Shown here: positions 1-8,509 of the stretch, piece by piece | Layout: each line of letters begins with the position of its first letter | Position numbering within the stretch: the first letter of the stretch is position 1 | Notes under the pieces: generated by a model | Seen by the model: only the letters and a program-made list of their open reading frames with translations | Database searches by the model: none | Told to the model about the DNA's origin: nothing | Position numbers and translations under genes: made by a program | Source: Wocania ichthyoenteri Th78 | GTDB lineage: Bacteria; Bacteroidota; Bacteroidia; Flavobacteriales; Flavobacteriaceae | Length of the DNA stretch: 64,000 nt | Direction of reading: 5' to 3' | NCBI RefSeq assembly: GCF_000789235.1 | Contig: NZ_KN525716.1 | Location: 558,001 to 622,000, forward strand

Positions 1-1739
1 TGCAAACGATGGATTCTATGCGTACAGACAAGCAAGTAAAAATAGCATCCGAAACCTTATATATTTACGCACCTTTAGCCCACCGAATTGGGTTGTATAA
101 TATTAAAACTGAGCTTGAAGATTTGGGTTTAAAATATACCGAACCTGAAGTTTACAACGATATTTTAAATAAAATAAAAGAAAGTAAAGAAGAGCAAGAC
201 AAATACATTGCAGCATTTAGTGAGGTTATAAAAAATTCTTTAGATAAAGAATTAATGGATTACACTATAAAAGGGCGACCTAAATCCATCTTCTCTATAC
301 GTAGAAAGATGCTAAATCAGGGGGTTTCGTTCGATGAAGTCTACGATAAGTTTGCCGTTAGAATTATATACAAAAGTGATGAAGTCAATGAAAAATTTCT
401 AGCTTGGAAAATATACTCTATTGTAACCGATAATTTTAGACCAAACCCTATTCGTCTTCGCGATTGGATTTCTTCGCCAAAAGGAACAGGTTACGAGGCG
501 TTGCATATTACCGTAATGGGTCCAAAAGGACGTTGGGTAGAAGTGCAAATACGTAGTGAACGTATGAATGAAATTGCAGAAAAAGGTTATGCGGCGCATT
601 ATAAATACAAGCAAAATAGTGAAAAAGAAGATAGTTTAGAAACTTGGATTAACAAACTTCAAGAGGCTTTAGAAAATCCAGATACTAATGCTGTAGATTT
701 TGTTGAACAATTCAAATTAAACTTATATTCAAAAGAAATATTTGTATTTACTCCAAATGGAGAGTTAAAATCTTTACCCAAAGGCGCAACCTCTTTAGAT
801 TTTGCTTTCAGCATACATACCGAAGTTGGTATGAAAACACGAGGTGCAAAAGTAAACGGAAAGTTAGTGCCTTTAAGTCACGAATTACAAAGTGGCGACC
901 AAGTAGACATTTTAACATCAGAATCGGCTAAACCTAATGCAAACTGGCTAGATTACGCCACTACAGCAAGAGCTAGAAGCAAAATAAAATCTGCTTTAAA
1001 AGAAGATAAAAAACAAATTGGAGAAGAAGGCAAAGAAATTCTTAGACGAAAACTAAAACAGTTAAAAATAACGCTTAATGAAGCATCTGTAAACGAATTA
1101 GTAAATTATTTTAGGTTAAAAACAAGTCTCGATTTATTTTACAGAGTGGGTATTGGTACTATAGATAATTCGATGCTTAAAGATTATGCTTCCTCCAGAA
1201 GTAATGCTTTAATGAGTTTTATAAAAAATAAAATATCTAGAAAGCAAACCATAAAAAAAGAAGATTTAGAGAAAGATGAAGTCACCGCAAAATATGACTC
1301 ATTAGTTTTTGGTAAGGAGGAAGAAAAACTAGATTATAAATTATCAAACTGCTGCAACCCAATTCCTGGCGATAATGTATTCGGATTTTTAACAGTGAAT
1401 GAAGGTATTAAGGTGCACAAAAAAAACTGTCCAAATGCAGTAAGCTTACAATCTAACTATGCATACCGAATTATGCCTGCAAAATGGGTAGACTCTTCGC
1501 AACAGGAGTTTTTGGTTAAAATTGTGCTAACAGGAATAGACCACATAGGTTTAGTAAACGAAATTACCAGCATTGTATCAGAAAACATGCATGTAAATAT
1601 GAAAAGTATTAGTTTTGAAAGTGATGACGGATTGTTTTCTGGCAAAATTAATGTGGTTGTAAAAAACAATACTATTATAAAAAAGTTATTAGAAAAACTT
1701 AAAAAAATTAATGGTATAGATAAGGTTACTAGAGTATAA
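1..1739 (+). CDS. bifunctional (p)ppGpp synthetase/hydrolase (RelA/SpoT family), 5' end missing
   Basis: Makes and degrades the stringent-response alarmone (p)ppGpp. The frame is open from the window edge (codons CAA ACG ATG at 3-11), so the first ATG here is internal and most of the N-terminal HD hydrolase domain lies outside. Visible are the end of the HD region (ASETLYIYAPLAHRIGLYNIK), the synthetase domain with GRPKSIFSIRRKM at about 270-310, a TGS domain beginning KEIFVFTPNGELKSLPKGAT at about 735-920, a zinc-finger/helical region with NCCNPIPGD at about 1350, and a C-terminal ACT domain at about 1500-1730. This is the long RelA/SpoT architecture. Whether hydrolase residues are intact cannot be judged here. 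It precedes fur and purA on the same strand, separated by 189 bases and a separate promoter-like box. Confidence 0.95.
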   Translation, partial: QTMDSMRTDKQVKIASETLYIYAPLAHRIGLYNIKTELEDLGLKYTEPEVYNDILNKIKESKEEQDKYIAAFSEVIKNSLDKELMDYTIKGRPKSIFSIRRKMLNQGVSFDEVYDKFAVRIIYKSDEVNEKFLAWKIYSIVTDNFRPNPIRLRDWISSPKGTGYEALHITVMGPKGRWVEVQIRSERMNEIAEKGYAAHYKYKQNSEKEDSLETWINKLQEALENPDTNAVDFVEQFKLNLYSKEIFVFTPNGELKSLPKGATSLDFAFSIHTEVGMKTRGAKVNGKLVPLSHELQSGDQVDILTSESAKPNANWLDYATTARARSKIKSALKEDKKQIGEEGKEILRRKLKQLKITLNEASVNELVNYFRLKTSLDLFYRVGIGTIDNSMLKDYASSRSNALMSFIKNKISRKQTIKKEDLEKDEVTAKYDSLVFGKEEEKLDYKLSNCCNPIPGDNVFGFLTVNEGIKVHKKNCPNAVSLQSNYAYRIMPAKWVDSSQQEFLVKIVLTGIDHIGLVNEITSIVSENMHVNMKSISFESDDGLFSGKINVVVKNNTIIKKLLEKLKKINGIDKVTRV

Positions 1740-1910
1740 GAGATTGTTTTAAAAACACATTAATTGTTTTTTATGTTTCTTTCACGCACTATTTCGTTAA
1801 AATTTTTAACCATATATTACGATATGCTTAAAAATTTTGCCTCATATTGCTTCAAAAATAATCTATGAAAATTCCAATCATATATTTCTAAACAGTCTCT
1901 AAAAAAAGTG

Positions 1911-1918
1911 TAAATTTG
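1911..1918 (+). promoter_or_regulatory. promoter -7 element before the Fur-family gene
   Basis: TAAATTTG fits the Bacteroidota -7 consensus TAnnTTTG and ends 10 bases before the ATG at 1929, so the transcript would be nearly leaderless. No clear -33 TTG is seen at the usual distance. Confidence 0.5.
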
Positions 1919-1928
1919 CGATGAAATT

Positions 1929-2381
1929 ATGAATGCAAAAGCAGATACAAAAAATCAAGATATAGTTAAAAGCGTATTTACTGGCTTTTTAGAAAACAAC
2001 GGACACCGAAAAACTCCAGAACGCTACGCTATACTGCAAGAAATTTATAATAGCACCGAACACTTCGATATAGAATCTTTATATCTTAACATGAAAAACA
2101 AAAAGTATCGTGTTTCTCGTGCTACATTATACAACACCATCGAATTACTTTTAGAATGTGGATTAGTTAGAAAACATCAGTTTGGGCAAAATCAAGCACA
2201 TTACGAAAAATCGTATTTTGATAGGCAACACGATCATGTTATTTTAACAGACACTGGTGAAGTTATTGAGTTCTGTGACCCACGAATTCAATCCATAAAA
2301 AAAACCATCGAAGAAGTTTTCGATATCGAAATAAATAATCATTCACTTTATTTTTACGGAAATAGAAAATCAACCAAATAA
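1929..2381 (+). CDS. Fur-family transcriptional regulator
   Basis: Ferric-uptake-regulator-type metal-dependent DNA-binding protein (150 residues, normal length). The N-terminal winged helix is clear: [15 protein letters not shown], then the recognition-helix region [22 protein letters not shown]. The dimerisation/metal domain has [16 protein letters not shown], keeping the HDH metal ligands. The CxxC pair that normally follows (HxxCxxCG in Fur) is replaced by LTDT, and no C-terminal CxxC is present, so the structural zinc site of classical Fur/PerR is lost. That leaves open whether it senses iron, peroxide or another metal. It ends 12 bases before purA, so the two are probably co-transcribed. 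The ATG at 1921 is closed by a stop after three codons, so 1929 is the start. Confidence 0.9.
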   Translation: MNAKADTKNQDIVKSVFTGFLENNGHRKTPERYAILQEIYNSTEHFDIESLYLNMKNKKYRVSRATLYNTIELLLECGLVRKHQFGQNQAHYEKSYFDRQHDHVILTDTGEVIEFCDPRIQSIKKTIEEVFDIEINNHSLYFYGNRKSTK

Positions 2382-2393
2382 CTAATTTTTACA

Positions 2394-3680
2394 ATGGCAG
2401 TAGATTTACTACTAGGATTACAATGGGGAGACGAAGGCAAAGGAAAAATTGTTGACGTACTAACATCCAACTACAACATTATTGCACGTTTTCAGGGCGG
2501 TCCAAATGCTGGACACACTTTAGTTTTTAACGGAAGAAAACACGTTTTACATACCATTCCCTCTGGAATTTTTCACGACGATGCTACAAATTTAGTAGGA
2601 AACGGCGTGGTAATAGATCCTGTTATCTTTAAAAAAGAACTAGATAAATTAGAAGAACAGGGTGTTGATTACAGAAAATCTTTACTGATTTCTCGTAAAG
2701 CCCATATTATTTTACCAACACATCGTTTGTTAGATGCTGCTAGCGAAGCCTCAAAAGGGAAAGCAAAAATAGGCTCTACCCTCAAAGGTATTGGCCCTAC
2801 TTATATGGATAAAACTGGTCGTAACGGTATTCGCGTTGGCGATTTAGAATTGAGCGATTGGAAAACACGCTATAGAGCCTTAGCCAATAAGCATGAGTCC
2901 ATGATTGCCTTTTATAATGTTGATGTTCAATATGATTTAGCCGAATTAGAAAAAGAATTTTTTGAAGCTGTAAAAGTTTTAAAATCATTAAAATTTATCG
3001 ATTCTGAAGAATATATATATCAAGCACAAAAATCTGGACAAACTATTTTAGCCGAAGGTGCTCAAGGTTCGTTACTAGATATCGATTTCGGAACCTATCC
3101 GTTTGTAACATCTAGTAATACAACTGCGGCAGGTGCTTGTACAGGTTTAGGTGTATCACCAAATCAAATTGGTGATGTTTTCGGAATTTTTAAAGCCTAT
3201 ACAACCCGCGTGGGTTCTGGCCCATTCCCAACCGAATTATTTGATGAAGATGGAGAAACTATGGCTAAAGTTGGTAACGAATTTGGTGCAACAACAGGTC
3301 GCCCAAGACGTTGTGGTTGGTTAGATTTAATTGCATTGAAATACGCTTGTCAAGTAAATGGCGTAACCCAATTAATGATGATGAAAGGCGATGTGCTTTC
3401 TGGTTTTAAAACCTTAAAAGTATGCACCGCTTATAAATATAAAGGAGAGGTTATAAAACATTTCCCTTACAATATCGATCCAGAAAACGTTGAACCAATT
3501 TACACAGAATTTAGTGGTTGGACTGAAGATTTAACTGAAATGTCTGAAACTTCTCAATTACCAAAAGCTTTAAACGAGTACATTGAGTTTTTAGAAAAAG
3601 AACTGGAAATTCCTATTACCATCGTATCTGTTGGTCCAGATAGAAAACAAACTATTTTTAGAGGACAATTAGTTTCTTAA
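2394..3680 (+). CDS. purA: adenylosuccinate synthase
   Basis: Cytosolic enzyme that joins IMP and aspartate with GTP to give adenylosuccinate, the first committed step to AMP. Full length (428 residues). The N-terminal GLQWGDEGKGKIVD (residues 8-21) is the GTP/IMP catalytic loop with D13 and the partner H41 in GGPNAGHT. Further family blocks are IGPTYMDK, TTRVGSGPFPTEL and TTGRPRRCGWLD near residue 305 (the substrate loop). Start ATG lies 12 bases after the fur stop. A strong hairpin terminator follows at 3711, closing the fur-purA unit. Confidence 0.98.
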   Translation: MAVDLLLGLQWGDEGKGKIVDVLTSNYNIIARFQGGPNAGHTLVFNGRKHVLHTIPSGIFHDDATNLVGNGVVIDPVIFKKELDKLEEQGVDYRKSLLISRKAHIILPTHRLLDAASEASKGKAKIGSTLKGIGPTYMDKTGRNGIRVGDLELSDWKTRYRALANKHESMIAFYNVDVQYDLAELEKEFFEAVKVLKSLKFIDSEEYIYQAQKSGQTILAEGAQGSLLDIDFGTYPFVTSSNTTAAGACTGLGVSPNQIGDVFGIFKAYTTRVGSGPFPTELFDEDGETMAKVGNEFGATTGRPRRCGWLDLIALKYACQVNGVTQLMMMKGDVLSGFKTLKVCTAYKYKGEVIKHFPYNIDPENVEPIYTEFSGWTEDLTEMSETSQLPKALNEYIEFLEKELEIPITIVSVGPDRKQTIFRGQLVS

Positions 3681-3710
3681 AAGCTTAAACAAATATTTAA
3701 AATAAGATTA

Positions 3711-3734
3711 AAAGACTACTTATAAGTAGTCTTT
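3711..3734 (+). terminator. rho-independent terminator after purA
   Basis: Perfect 10-bp stem AAAGACTACT / AGTAGTCTTT with a TATA loop, followed by TTCTTT. Confidence 0.85.
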
Positions 3735-3739
3735 TTCTT

Positions 3740-3747
3740 TATATTTG
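3740..3747 (+). promoter_or_regulatory. promoter -7 element before the AraC-type gene
   Basis: TATATTTG fits TAnnTTTG and ends 4 bases before the ATG at 3752, so a transcript would start at about the start codon (leaderless). The upstream -33 position falls inside the purA terminator and has no TTG, so this is tentative. Confidence 0.35.
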
Positions 3748-3751
3748 ATTT

Positions 3752-4873
3752 ATGAATGATTTAAATTTTAATATTTACAACATCATCATAATCGCGGGTG
3801 TTATACATGGCTTTGTTTTTAGCCTAATTATACTTATAAATAAAAACCTAAAATCTTTCACCAATAACTTTCTAGCATTTACAATTCTATCTTTATCATT
3901 AAGCAATTTACAATATTGGCTAATTGACACCAATATAATACCTAGGTATCTATACGAAAATAATACTATATTATATTTTCCTTTTGAGTTTTTAATGCTT
4001 CCTTTTTTTTATTTTTTTGTAAAAAGCTTTATTCAACAAAAAGTTTTAAAAAAACATATTCTATATATTTTTACACCTTTTTTGTTTAGTATTATTTACT
4101 TAATGTTAAGAAACACTTTAAGCAGTGAAATTCTCATTGTAAAATTTTTAAACATAATTGTTGAATACATTTCAATAATTTTTTCAGTGGTTCTAATAAT
4201 TCTAATTTTTATTATTTTAAAGAAATATGAAAAGAAAAACCAAGCATACAAATCCACTCAGGTTTTGATAAAAACCAAATGGTTAAAATACAGTTTAATC
4301 TTAGGTATTATCTTATGCTTTTTATGGGCTTTATCATTTAACTTATTCGAAAGCTATCTTAACAAAGGTTATTATAAATACTATCCTCTATGGATTGGTA
4401 TATCCATTTTAATTTATTGGATTGGTTATTCAGCTATTTTACAAAGGCATTTATATAATGAGAGAGTAAAAATAAGAGGCATGATTTTAAATAAACAGGT
4501 TACTAACAAGCAACAAAAAAATAATAAAGTTTCATTATCTTTCTCAAAAATTAATTCTTCCATTTTAAAAAACAAGTCCTACTTAAATCCAAGTTTATCT
4601 ATAAAAATTTTGTCTCAAGAATTTAATTTAAGTGAAGGCTATCTATCACAACTAATAAATAAAAATACTGACTCGAACTTTAATGACTATATAAATTCAT
4701 TAAGAATTGAAGAATCAAAAGGGATGTTGAATAATTCCGATTATAATAATTATACTATAGTTGCTATTGGTTTAGAATCAGGTTTTAACTCTAAATCTAG
4801 TTTTTATACAGCGTTTAAAAAATTTACAGGAAAAACACCTATGGAGTATAAAAAAGGTGTCCGAAATCCTTAA
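3752..4873 (+). CDS. membrane-anchored AraC-family transcriptional regulator
   Basis: 373 residues. The N-terminal two thirds form about six to seven hydrophobic segments (for example IIIIAGVIHGFVFSLIILI, and others to residue 230), typical of the flavobacterial 7TM-type sensor fused to DNA-binding. The C-terminal part (about 265-370) is an AraC/XylS double helix-turn-helix: LSEGYLSQLINKN, then ESGFNSKSSFYTAFKKFTGKTPMEYKK, the conserved end of the second HTH. Likely senses a signal in the membrane and regulates nearby or distant genes; no target is evident. An IS inserted 60 bases past its stop separates it from the lipoprotein at 5965. Confidence 0.85.
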   Translation: MNDLNFNIYNIIIIAGVIHGFVFSLIILINKNLKSFTNNFLAFTILSLSLSNLQYWLIDTNIIPRYLYENNTILYFPFEFLMLPFFYFFVKSFIQQKVLKKHILYIFTPFLFSIIYLMLRNTLSSEILIVKFLNIIVEYISIIFSVVLIILIFIILKKYEKKNQAYKSTQVLIKTKWLKYSLILGIILCFLWALSFNLFESYLNKGYYKYYPLWIGISILIYWIGYSAILQRHLYNERVKIRGMILNKQVTNKQQKNNKVSLSFSKINSSILKNKSYLNPSLSIKILSQEFNLSEGYLSQLINKNTDSNFNDYINSLRIEESKGMLNNSDYNNYTIVAIGLESGFNSKSSFYTAFKKFTGKTPMEYKKGVRNP

Positions 4874-4932
4874 CTTTATATATAAACTGGACTTTATTTG
4901 ATAATACAAACACTAATATTGTTTCATCTATT

Positions 4933-5944
4933 AACCTGAGTTCGATTAATATTTAGGCATTTTTTATTAGTGAAAAAGATAGATTTTCAGTAAATTAAAG
5001 TTCTGATTTTCAATTTATTAATCTAAAAATCTATCTATGATAATCCACTCTAAAATTACTGAAATTTTCTGTCTTGTTGATGAATTTTGTAAAGAATATG
5101 ACCAAATAGTCGATAAACATCTTTTGGGAAATCCTCCAAAACGTCCATCTGTTATGTCAAATAGCGAGGTGATCACTATTACCATTTTGTTTCAGCTCAG
5201 TGGTTTTAGAACCTTTAAGCACTTCTACATTTATTACCTGCAAAAGCATATGCGAGATGATTTTCCAGCTACAGTTTCATACAATAGATTTACAGAACTC
5301 ATGCAGCAAAATCTCATGCCAATGACTTTGTTTTTAAAGACGTGCTGTTTAGGCGATTCTACTGGTATTTCTTTTGTGGATTCTACGCCTTGTTAGAGTT
5401 TGTAAACCTAAACGAATCAAGAACAACAAAGTATTCAAAGGCATTGCAACTACCGGGAAATCCACTATGGGATGGTTCCATGGCTTTAAATTGCACATCG
5501 TTATAAATGATAAAGGCGAGATTCTAAACTTTACAATAACCCAAGCTAATGTTGATGATAGAACGCCACTAAAAAAGAAGTCTTTTTTAGATAAAATTTA
5601 TGGTAAATTATACGCAGACAAAGGTTATGTCGGAAAAGATTTAATGCAATTGCTTTTTGCCGATGGATTGCATTTAATTACGCATATCAAAAACAATATG
5701 AAAAATTATTTAATGACAATGAGTGATAAAATTTTACTCAGAAAACGTTCTGTTATTGAAACGGTAAATGATGAACTCAAAAATATTTGTCAAATTGAAC
5801 ACTCTAGACATAGAAGCTTTACTAATTTCTTATCAAATATAGTTGCAGGCCTTATCGCATATAGCTTTTTGCCTAAGAAACCTTCTATAAAATATCAGAC
5901 TGTAAAGTCTAATCAGTTGACTCTTTATTAATCGAACTCAGGTT
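4933..5944. mobile_element. IS982-family insertion sequence (frameshifted copy)
   Basis: Bounded by a perfect 18-bp terminal inverted repeat, AACCTGAGTTCGATTAAT at 4933-4950 and its complement at 5927-5944. ATT flanks both ends (4930-4932, 5945-5947), a possible 3-bp target duplication. Total length is about 1012 bp. The single transposase reading frame is broken at about 5390. The right end is only 20 bases from the start of the lipoprotein gene at 5965, so the insertion replaced that gene's upstream region. Confidence 0.93.
5037..5931 (+). pseudogene. IS982-family transposase, frameshifted
   Basis: DDE transposase split over two frames. The first frame (5037-5396) reads to ISFVDSTP and stops; the next frame continues VCKPKRIKNNKVFKGIATTGKSTMGWF to 5931. 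Skipping one base at about 5391 restores a sequence collinear with IS982 transposases (DST-3 residues-VC...KRI...VFKG). All three catalytic acidic residues can be seen: D in FVDST, D in LYADKGYVG, E in VIETVNDELKN. No A-rich or other classical slippery site is present at the junction, and IS982 transposases normally come from one frame, so an inactivating indel is more likely than programmed frameshifting. The stop codon lies inside the right terminal repeat. Confidence 0.88.
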
Positions 5945-5964
5945 ATTAACAAAAATAAAATAAC

Positions 5965-7152
5965 ATGAAGCAAACATTTTTAAAAACAATTCTTTTACTA
6001 TTCATTACCATAGTGTTTACAAACTGTGATAAAGAAGAGATAACTACAGAACAACAAAGCAATATTGAAACCGTAAGCATTACTGAAGCTCAAAATTTAT
6101 TTAGTATTGACAATTTTTCAAAAAATTCAAAATCAAAAAAAGAACATTTTGCTATTCCAAATCTAGACTTTATTTCTCATGAAAAAATTATTGGCAGTGA
6201 AGAATTGCTTACTATAATTCCTGCGTATACAAAATACCAAAATGTTTATAGTCGAATTTTATTACTAAAAATAGATGGTTCTATCGAATCTGTAATTTTC
6301 AGCATGGTAAGAGATGAAAATTCAAGTACCAAACAATTCTCAGGAAAACTCTATATCACAGATTTAGATGGCAACTACATTAATGCCTTTAGAGTTGTTG
6401 ATGATGTATTAGTATCAAGATTCCTAAAACCTACATCTACCGAATCAAAATCCTCAAAAAAATTATTTTCTAAAGACGGAGATGAAGAAGATTGTTGGGG
6501 TATTGCTTGTGGTATGGAAGGCGAAGAAGTAGTTATAACTGTAAATAAGAAGCCAACAACTATTAATTTCCCTCTTCAAATTATATATTACCAAGGCGGT
6601 GGTGGTATACCTACTGGTCTTTCTTGGTCAAGTGGAGGTGGTTCTGGTAGTACAGGTTGTTCTGAAGGCTATATTAAAGATGGTAATGGGAATTGTGTTT
6701 TAGATGATATACCTCCTAGTTGCAAAAGTTTTAAATTTGAGAAGGTTGGAGATAATTGGCAAGCATCTTTAGTACAAGGAATACAATTTGGTATAGCTAC
6801 ATATACAGTGAATCCTACGAATCTTACAATTTATAGGATTCGTGATTATATAAATTCTCCTGTTTTATTTGAAACTTGGATTAATGATAGGTTCGGTAAT
6901 AAAGTGAGTTCAGGAACAGCTGCTGAAATTGCTGCAAATGCTTTAAATGAAGCAATAAAAACAACTGCTCATCATTTTAAAGATAAACATGGGTTTAGTG
7001 AAACTCAAATAAGATTATGGTTTGAAGATAAGCTAAAAAGTGAGTTTCAACAACAAACTGACGGTGGAAGAATAACTTTTAGAAATAATAGATATAACCA
7101 AACACCAACTGATTATAAAACGACCTTATTTGGATCTGATAATTGTAATTAA
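5965..7152 (+). CDS. secreted lipoprotein with Gly/Ser-rich linker, unknown function
   Basis: 395 residues. Type II signal peptide MKQTFLKTILLLFITIVFTNC with lipidated C21. Residues about 40-170 form a beta-rich conserved-looking region. DCWGIACGMEGEEVV follows, then a Gly/Ser linker (GGGGIP...SSGGGSGSTG), a short Cys segment (CSEGYIKDGNGNCV), and a distinct C-terminal block (about 250-395) containing KTTAHHFKDKHGF and ending in a Cys-Asn. I do not recognise the C-terminal domain. The layout (lipoprotein anchor, linker, variable end, small AT-rich genes behind) is reminiscent of anchored polymorphic effectors, but this is inference only. The IS ends 20 bases before the ATG, so native expression may be disrupted or altered. 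Confidence 0.8.
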   Translation: MKQTFLKTILLLFITIVFTNCDKEEITTEQQSNIETVSITEAQNLFSIDNFSKNSKSKKEHFAIPNLDFISHEKIIGSEELLTIIPAYTKYQNVYSRILLLKIDGSIESVIFSMVRDENSSTKQFSGKLYITDLDGNYINAFRVVDDVLVSRFLKPTSTESKSSKKLFSKDGDEEDCWGIACGMEGEEVVITVNKKPTTINFPLQIIYYQGGGGIPTGLSWSSGGGSGSTGCSEGYIKDGNGNCVLDDIPPSCKSFKFEKVGDNWQASLVQGIQFGIATYTVNPTNLTIYRIRDYINSPVLFETWINDRFGNKVSSGTAAEIAANALNEAIKTTAHHFKDKHGFSETQIRLWFEDKLKSEFQQQTDGGRITFRNNRYNQTPTDYKTTLFGSDNCN

Positions 7153-7305
7153 ATCTATTTTCATTTTGAATAAAATTTGTTAATTCGAGTGAACTTTATA
7201 AATAAATGAAATTAATATCGTGAATTATTTTTTTAGCTTTTAAAATAGTTCTCGATACAATTACATCAAATAATTCAAAATGTACAACAAGTTAATTAAA
7301 AAACA

Positions 7306-7902
7306 ATGAATATATCAGACGAAAATAAATTTTTAGATATTGTGTATAGATATTATCCTAGACAAATCGAATCAGGTTCACATCAATATCATTTCAGTCC
7401 TGAGTACATAAGATTAAAAAAGCTTATTGGGAATGCAACTAAAGAAAATCTAATCACTAAAAAATTAAAAAGATTTTTATTTGATTACATTAAAAAGAAT
7501 AAAAATTTAAGTGTTCAAGATTATACATTATTTGTTAGTGAAGATAGATGTTATAACATTCAATTAATAAATGATAATTATGAAAAAAACATAATGCATT
7601 CAATATGCATAAATATAAGTTTATTGATACCATATTATACTATTCATGTTTTGGAAACAAAGCGCAGTGAAGATTATAAAAAAAGAATAAGTAACCCCAA
7701 AAGGAAAGTCGAATTAGAGGAAAAAAACTATAAAGAAATTATTCATAGCATTAAAGAATTCTTGAATACAAACCTTAATCTCACTCCGTTTCCACATAGG
7801 TTACTTTTTAAGATAATTCCAGATATAAGTTTTCAAAATTCAGGATTTAAAAAATTTAGCTTCTATAATGCTTTCTTTTTAGATGACTTTTATACTAGAT
7901 AA
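7306..7902 (+). CDS. hypothetical protein, possibly partner of the lipoprotein
   Basis: 198 residues, very AT-rich gene, no signal peptide and no clear membrane segment apart from a mildly hydrophobic stretch ICINISLLIPYYTIHVL. Rich in Lys and aromatic residues. I do not recognise a family. It lies 153 bases after the lipoprotein on the same strand and 14 bases before the next small gene. If the lipoprotein is an effector, this would be the natural candidate for an immunity protein; nothing in the sequence proves that. Confidence 0.6.
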   Translation: MNISDENKFLDIVYRYYPRQIESGSHQYHFSPEYIRLKKLIGNATKENLITKKLKRFLFDYIKKNKNLSVQDYTLFVSEDRCYNIQLINDNYEKNIMHSICINISLLIPYYTIHVLETKRSEDYKKRISNPKRKVELEEKNYKEIIHSIKEFLNTNLNLTPFPHRLLFKIIPDISFQNSGFKKFSFYNAFFLDDFYTR

Positions 7903-7916
7903 TTAAATTAAACATT

Positions 7917-8099
7917 ATGAAAAAAACAATTGTAATATCATCAGTAATTTTTTTTTTAGGTGTAATATTAAAAGAAAAGGCATTAAACATTCATGTCTAT
8001 GATACTTATTATATTATAAGTTATTTATATGTAAGTATTTTTATCATAATCTTTATTTTTCTTCTACACTTAATTTTTATGAGAACGAACAAAAAATGA
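7917..8099 (+). CDS. small two-helix membrane protein with a DTYY motif
   Basis: 60 residues with two hydrophobic segments (TIVISSVIFFLGVIL and a long one from IISYLYVSIFIIIFIFLL to LIFM). Between them is NIHVYDTYYIISYLYV, which resembles the HDTYYVVAHFHYVL segment of haem-copper oxidase subunit I, although the His positions are mostly replaced by Tyr. Function unknown. It overlaps the next gene by four bases (ATGA), indicating translational coupling. Confidence 0.6.
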   Translation: MKKTIVISSVIFFLGVILKEKALNIHVYDTYYIISYLYVSIFIIIFIFLLHLIFMRTNKK

Positions 8100-8491
8100 A
8101 AGACAATATAATAGTTAAACTAACCTCAATCTCTATTCTCATCTTTATGTTAATAACAAAAAATGGAGAACATATATCTATTCCAATGTTTTTTGGGGCA
8201 ATACTTTATCTAATCTACTTTTCTTTTAAAAACTTTGTACATACTATTATTCCGATACTTTCTTTTATTGGAGTTATAAGTTTACTAGCATTTGTTTTTA
8301 CTAAGAGAGTTAAAAGCAATTATCTAGTTTATATAGGTTATTTTTTATCATATTTGATTATTATTTCATTATTAAATGATGAAAGAATTTATAAATATTA
8401 CGAAAAGCAATGGTTCTTTTTTCTAACGACAGTAACCTATTTAATTTTATCTTTCATTGTGATGTATAAATTATATCGTTTAAAAAAATAA
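8096..8491 (+). CDS. hypothetical polytopic membrane protein
   Basis: 131 residues with four predicted membrane helices (about 10-20, 30-47, 52-70, 75-92 and a C-terminal pair around WFFFLTTVTYLILSFIVMY). No recognisable family. Start overlaps the stop of the preceding 60-residue gene. Strongly AT-rich like its two neighbours, consistent with accessory DNA. Confidence 0.6.
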   Translation: MKDNIIVKLTSISILIFMLITKNGEHISIPMFFGAILYLIYFSFKNFVHTIIPILSFIGVISLLAFVFTKRVKSNYLVYIGYFLSYLIIISLLNDERIYKYYEKQWFFFLTTVTYLILSFIVMYKLYRLKK

Positions 8492-8509
8492 AGGTTTTAT
8501 TCTAAATAA

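Noticed and set aside
9-11. ATG at 9 as the start of the stringent-response gene
   Set aside because: The frame is open to the window edge and the protein would lack most of its HD domain, so the gene continues upstream.
1811-1890. Repeated CATAT-containing words upstream of fur as a Fur box
   Set aside because: The copies share only 6-7 bases and the spacing (32 and 36) shows no convincing period.
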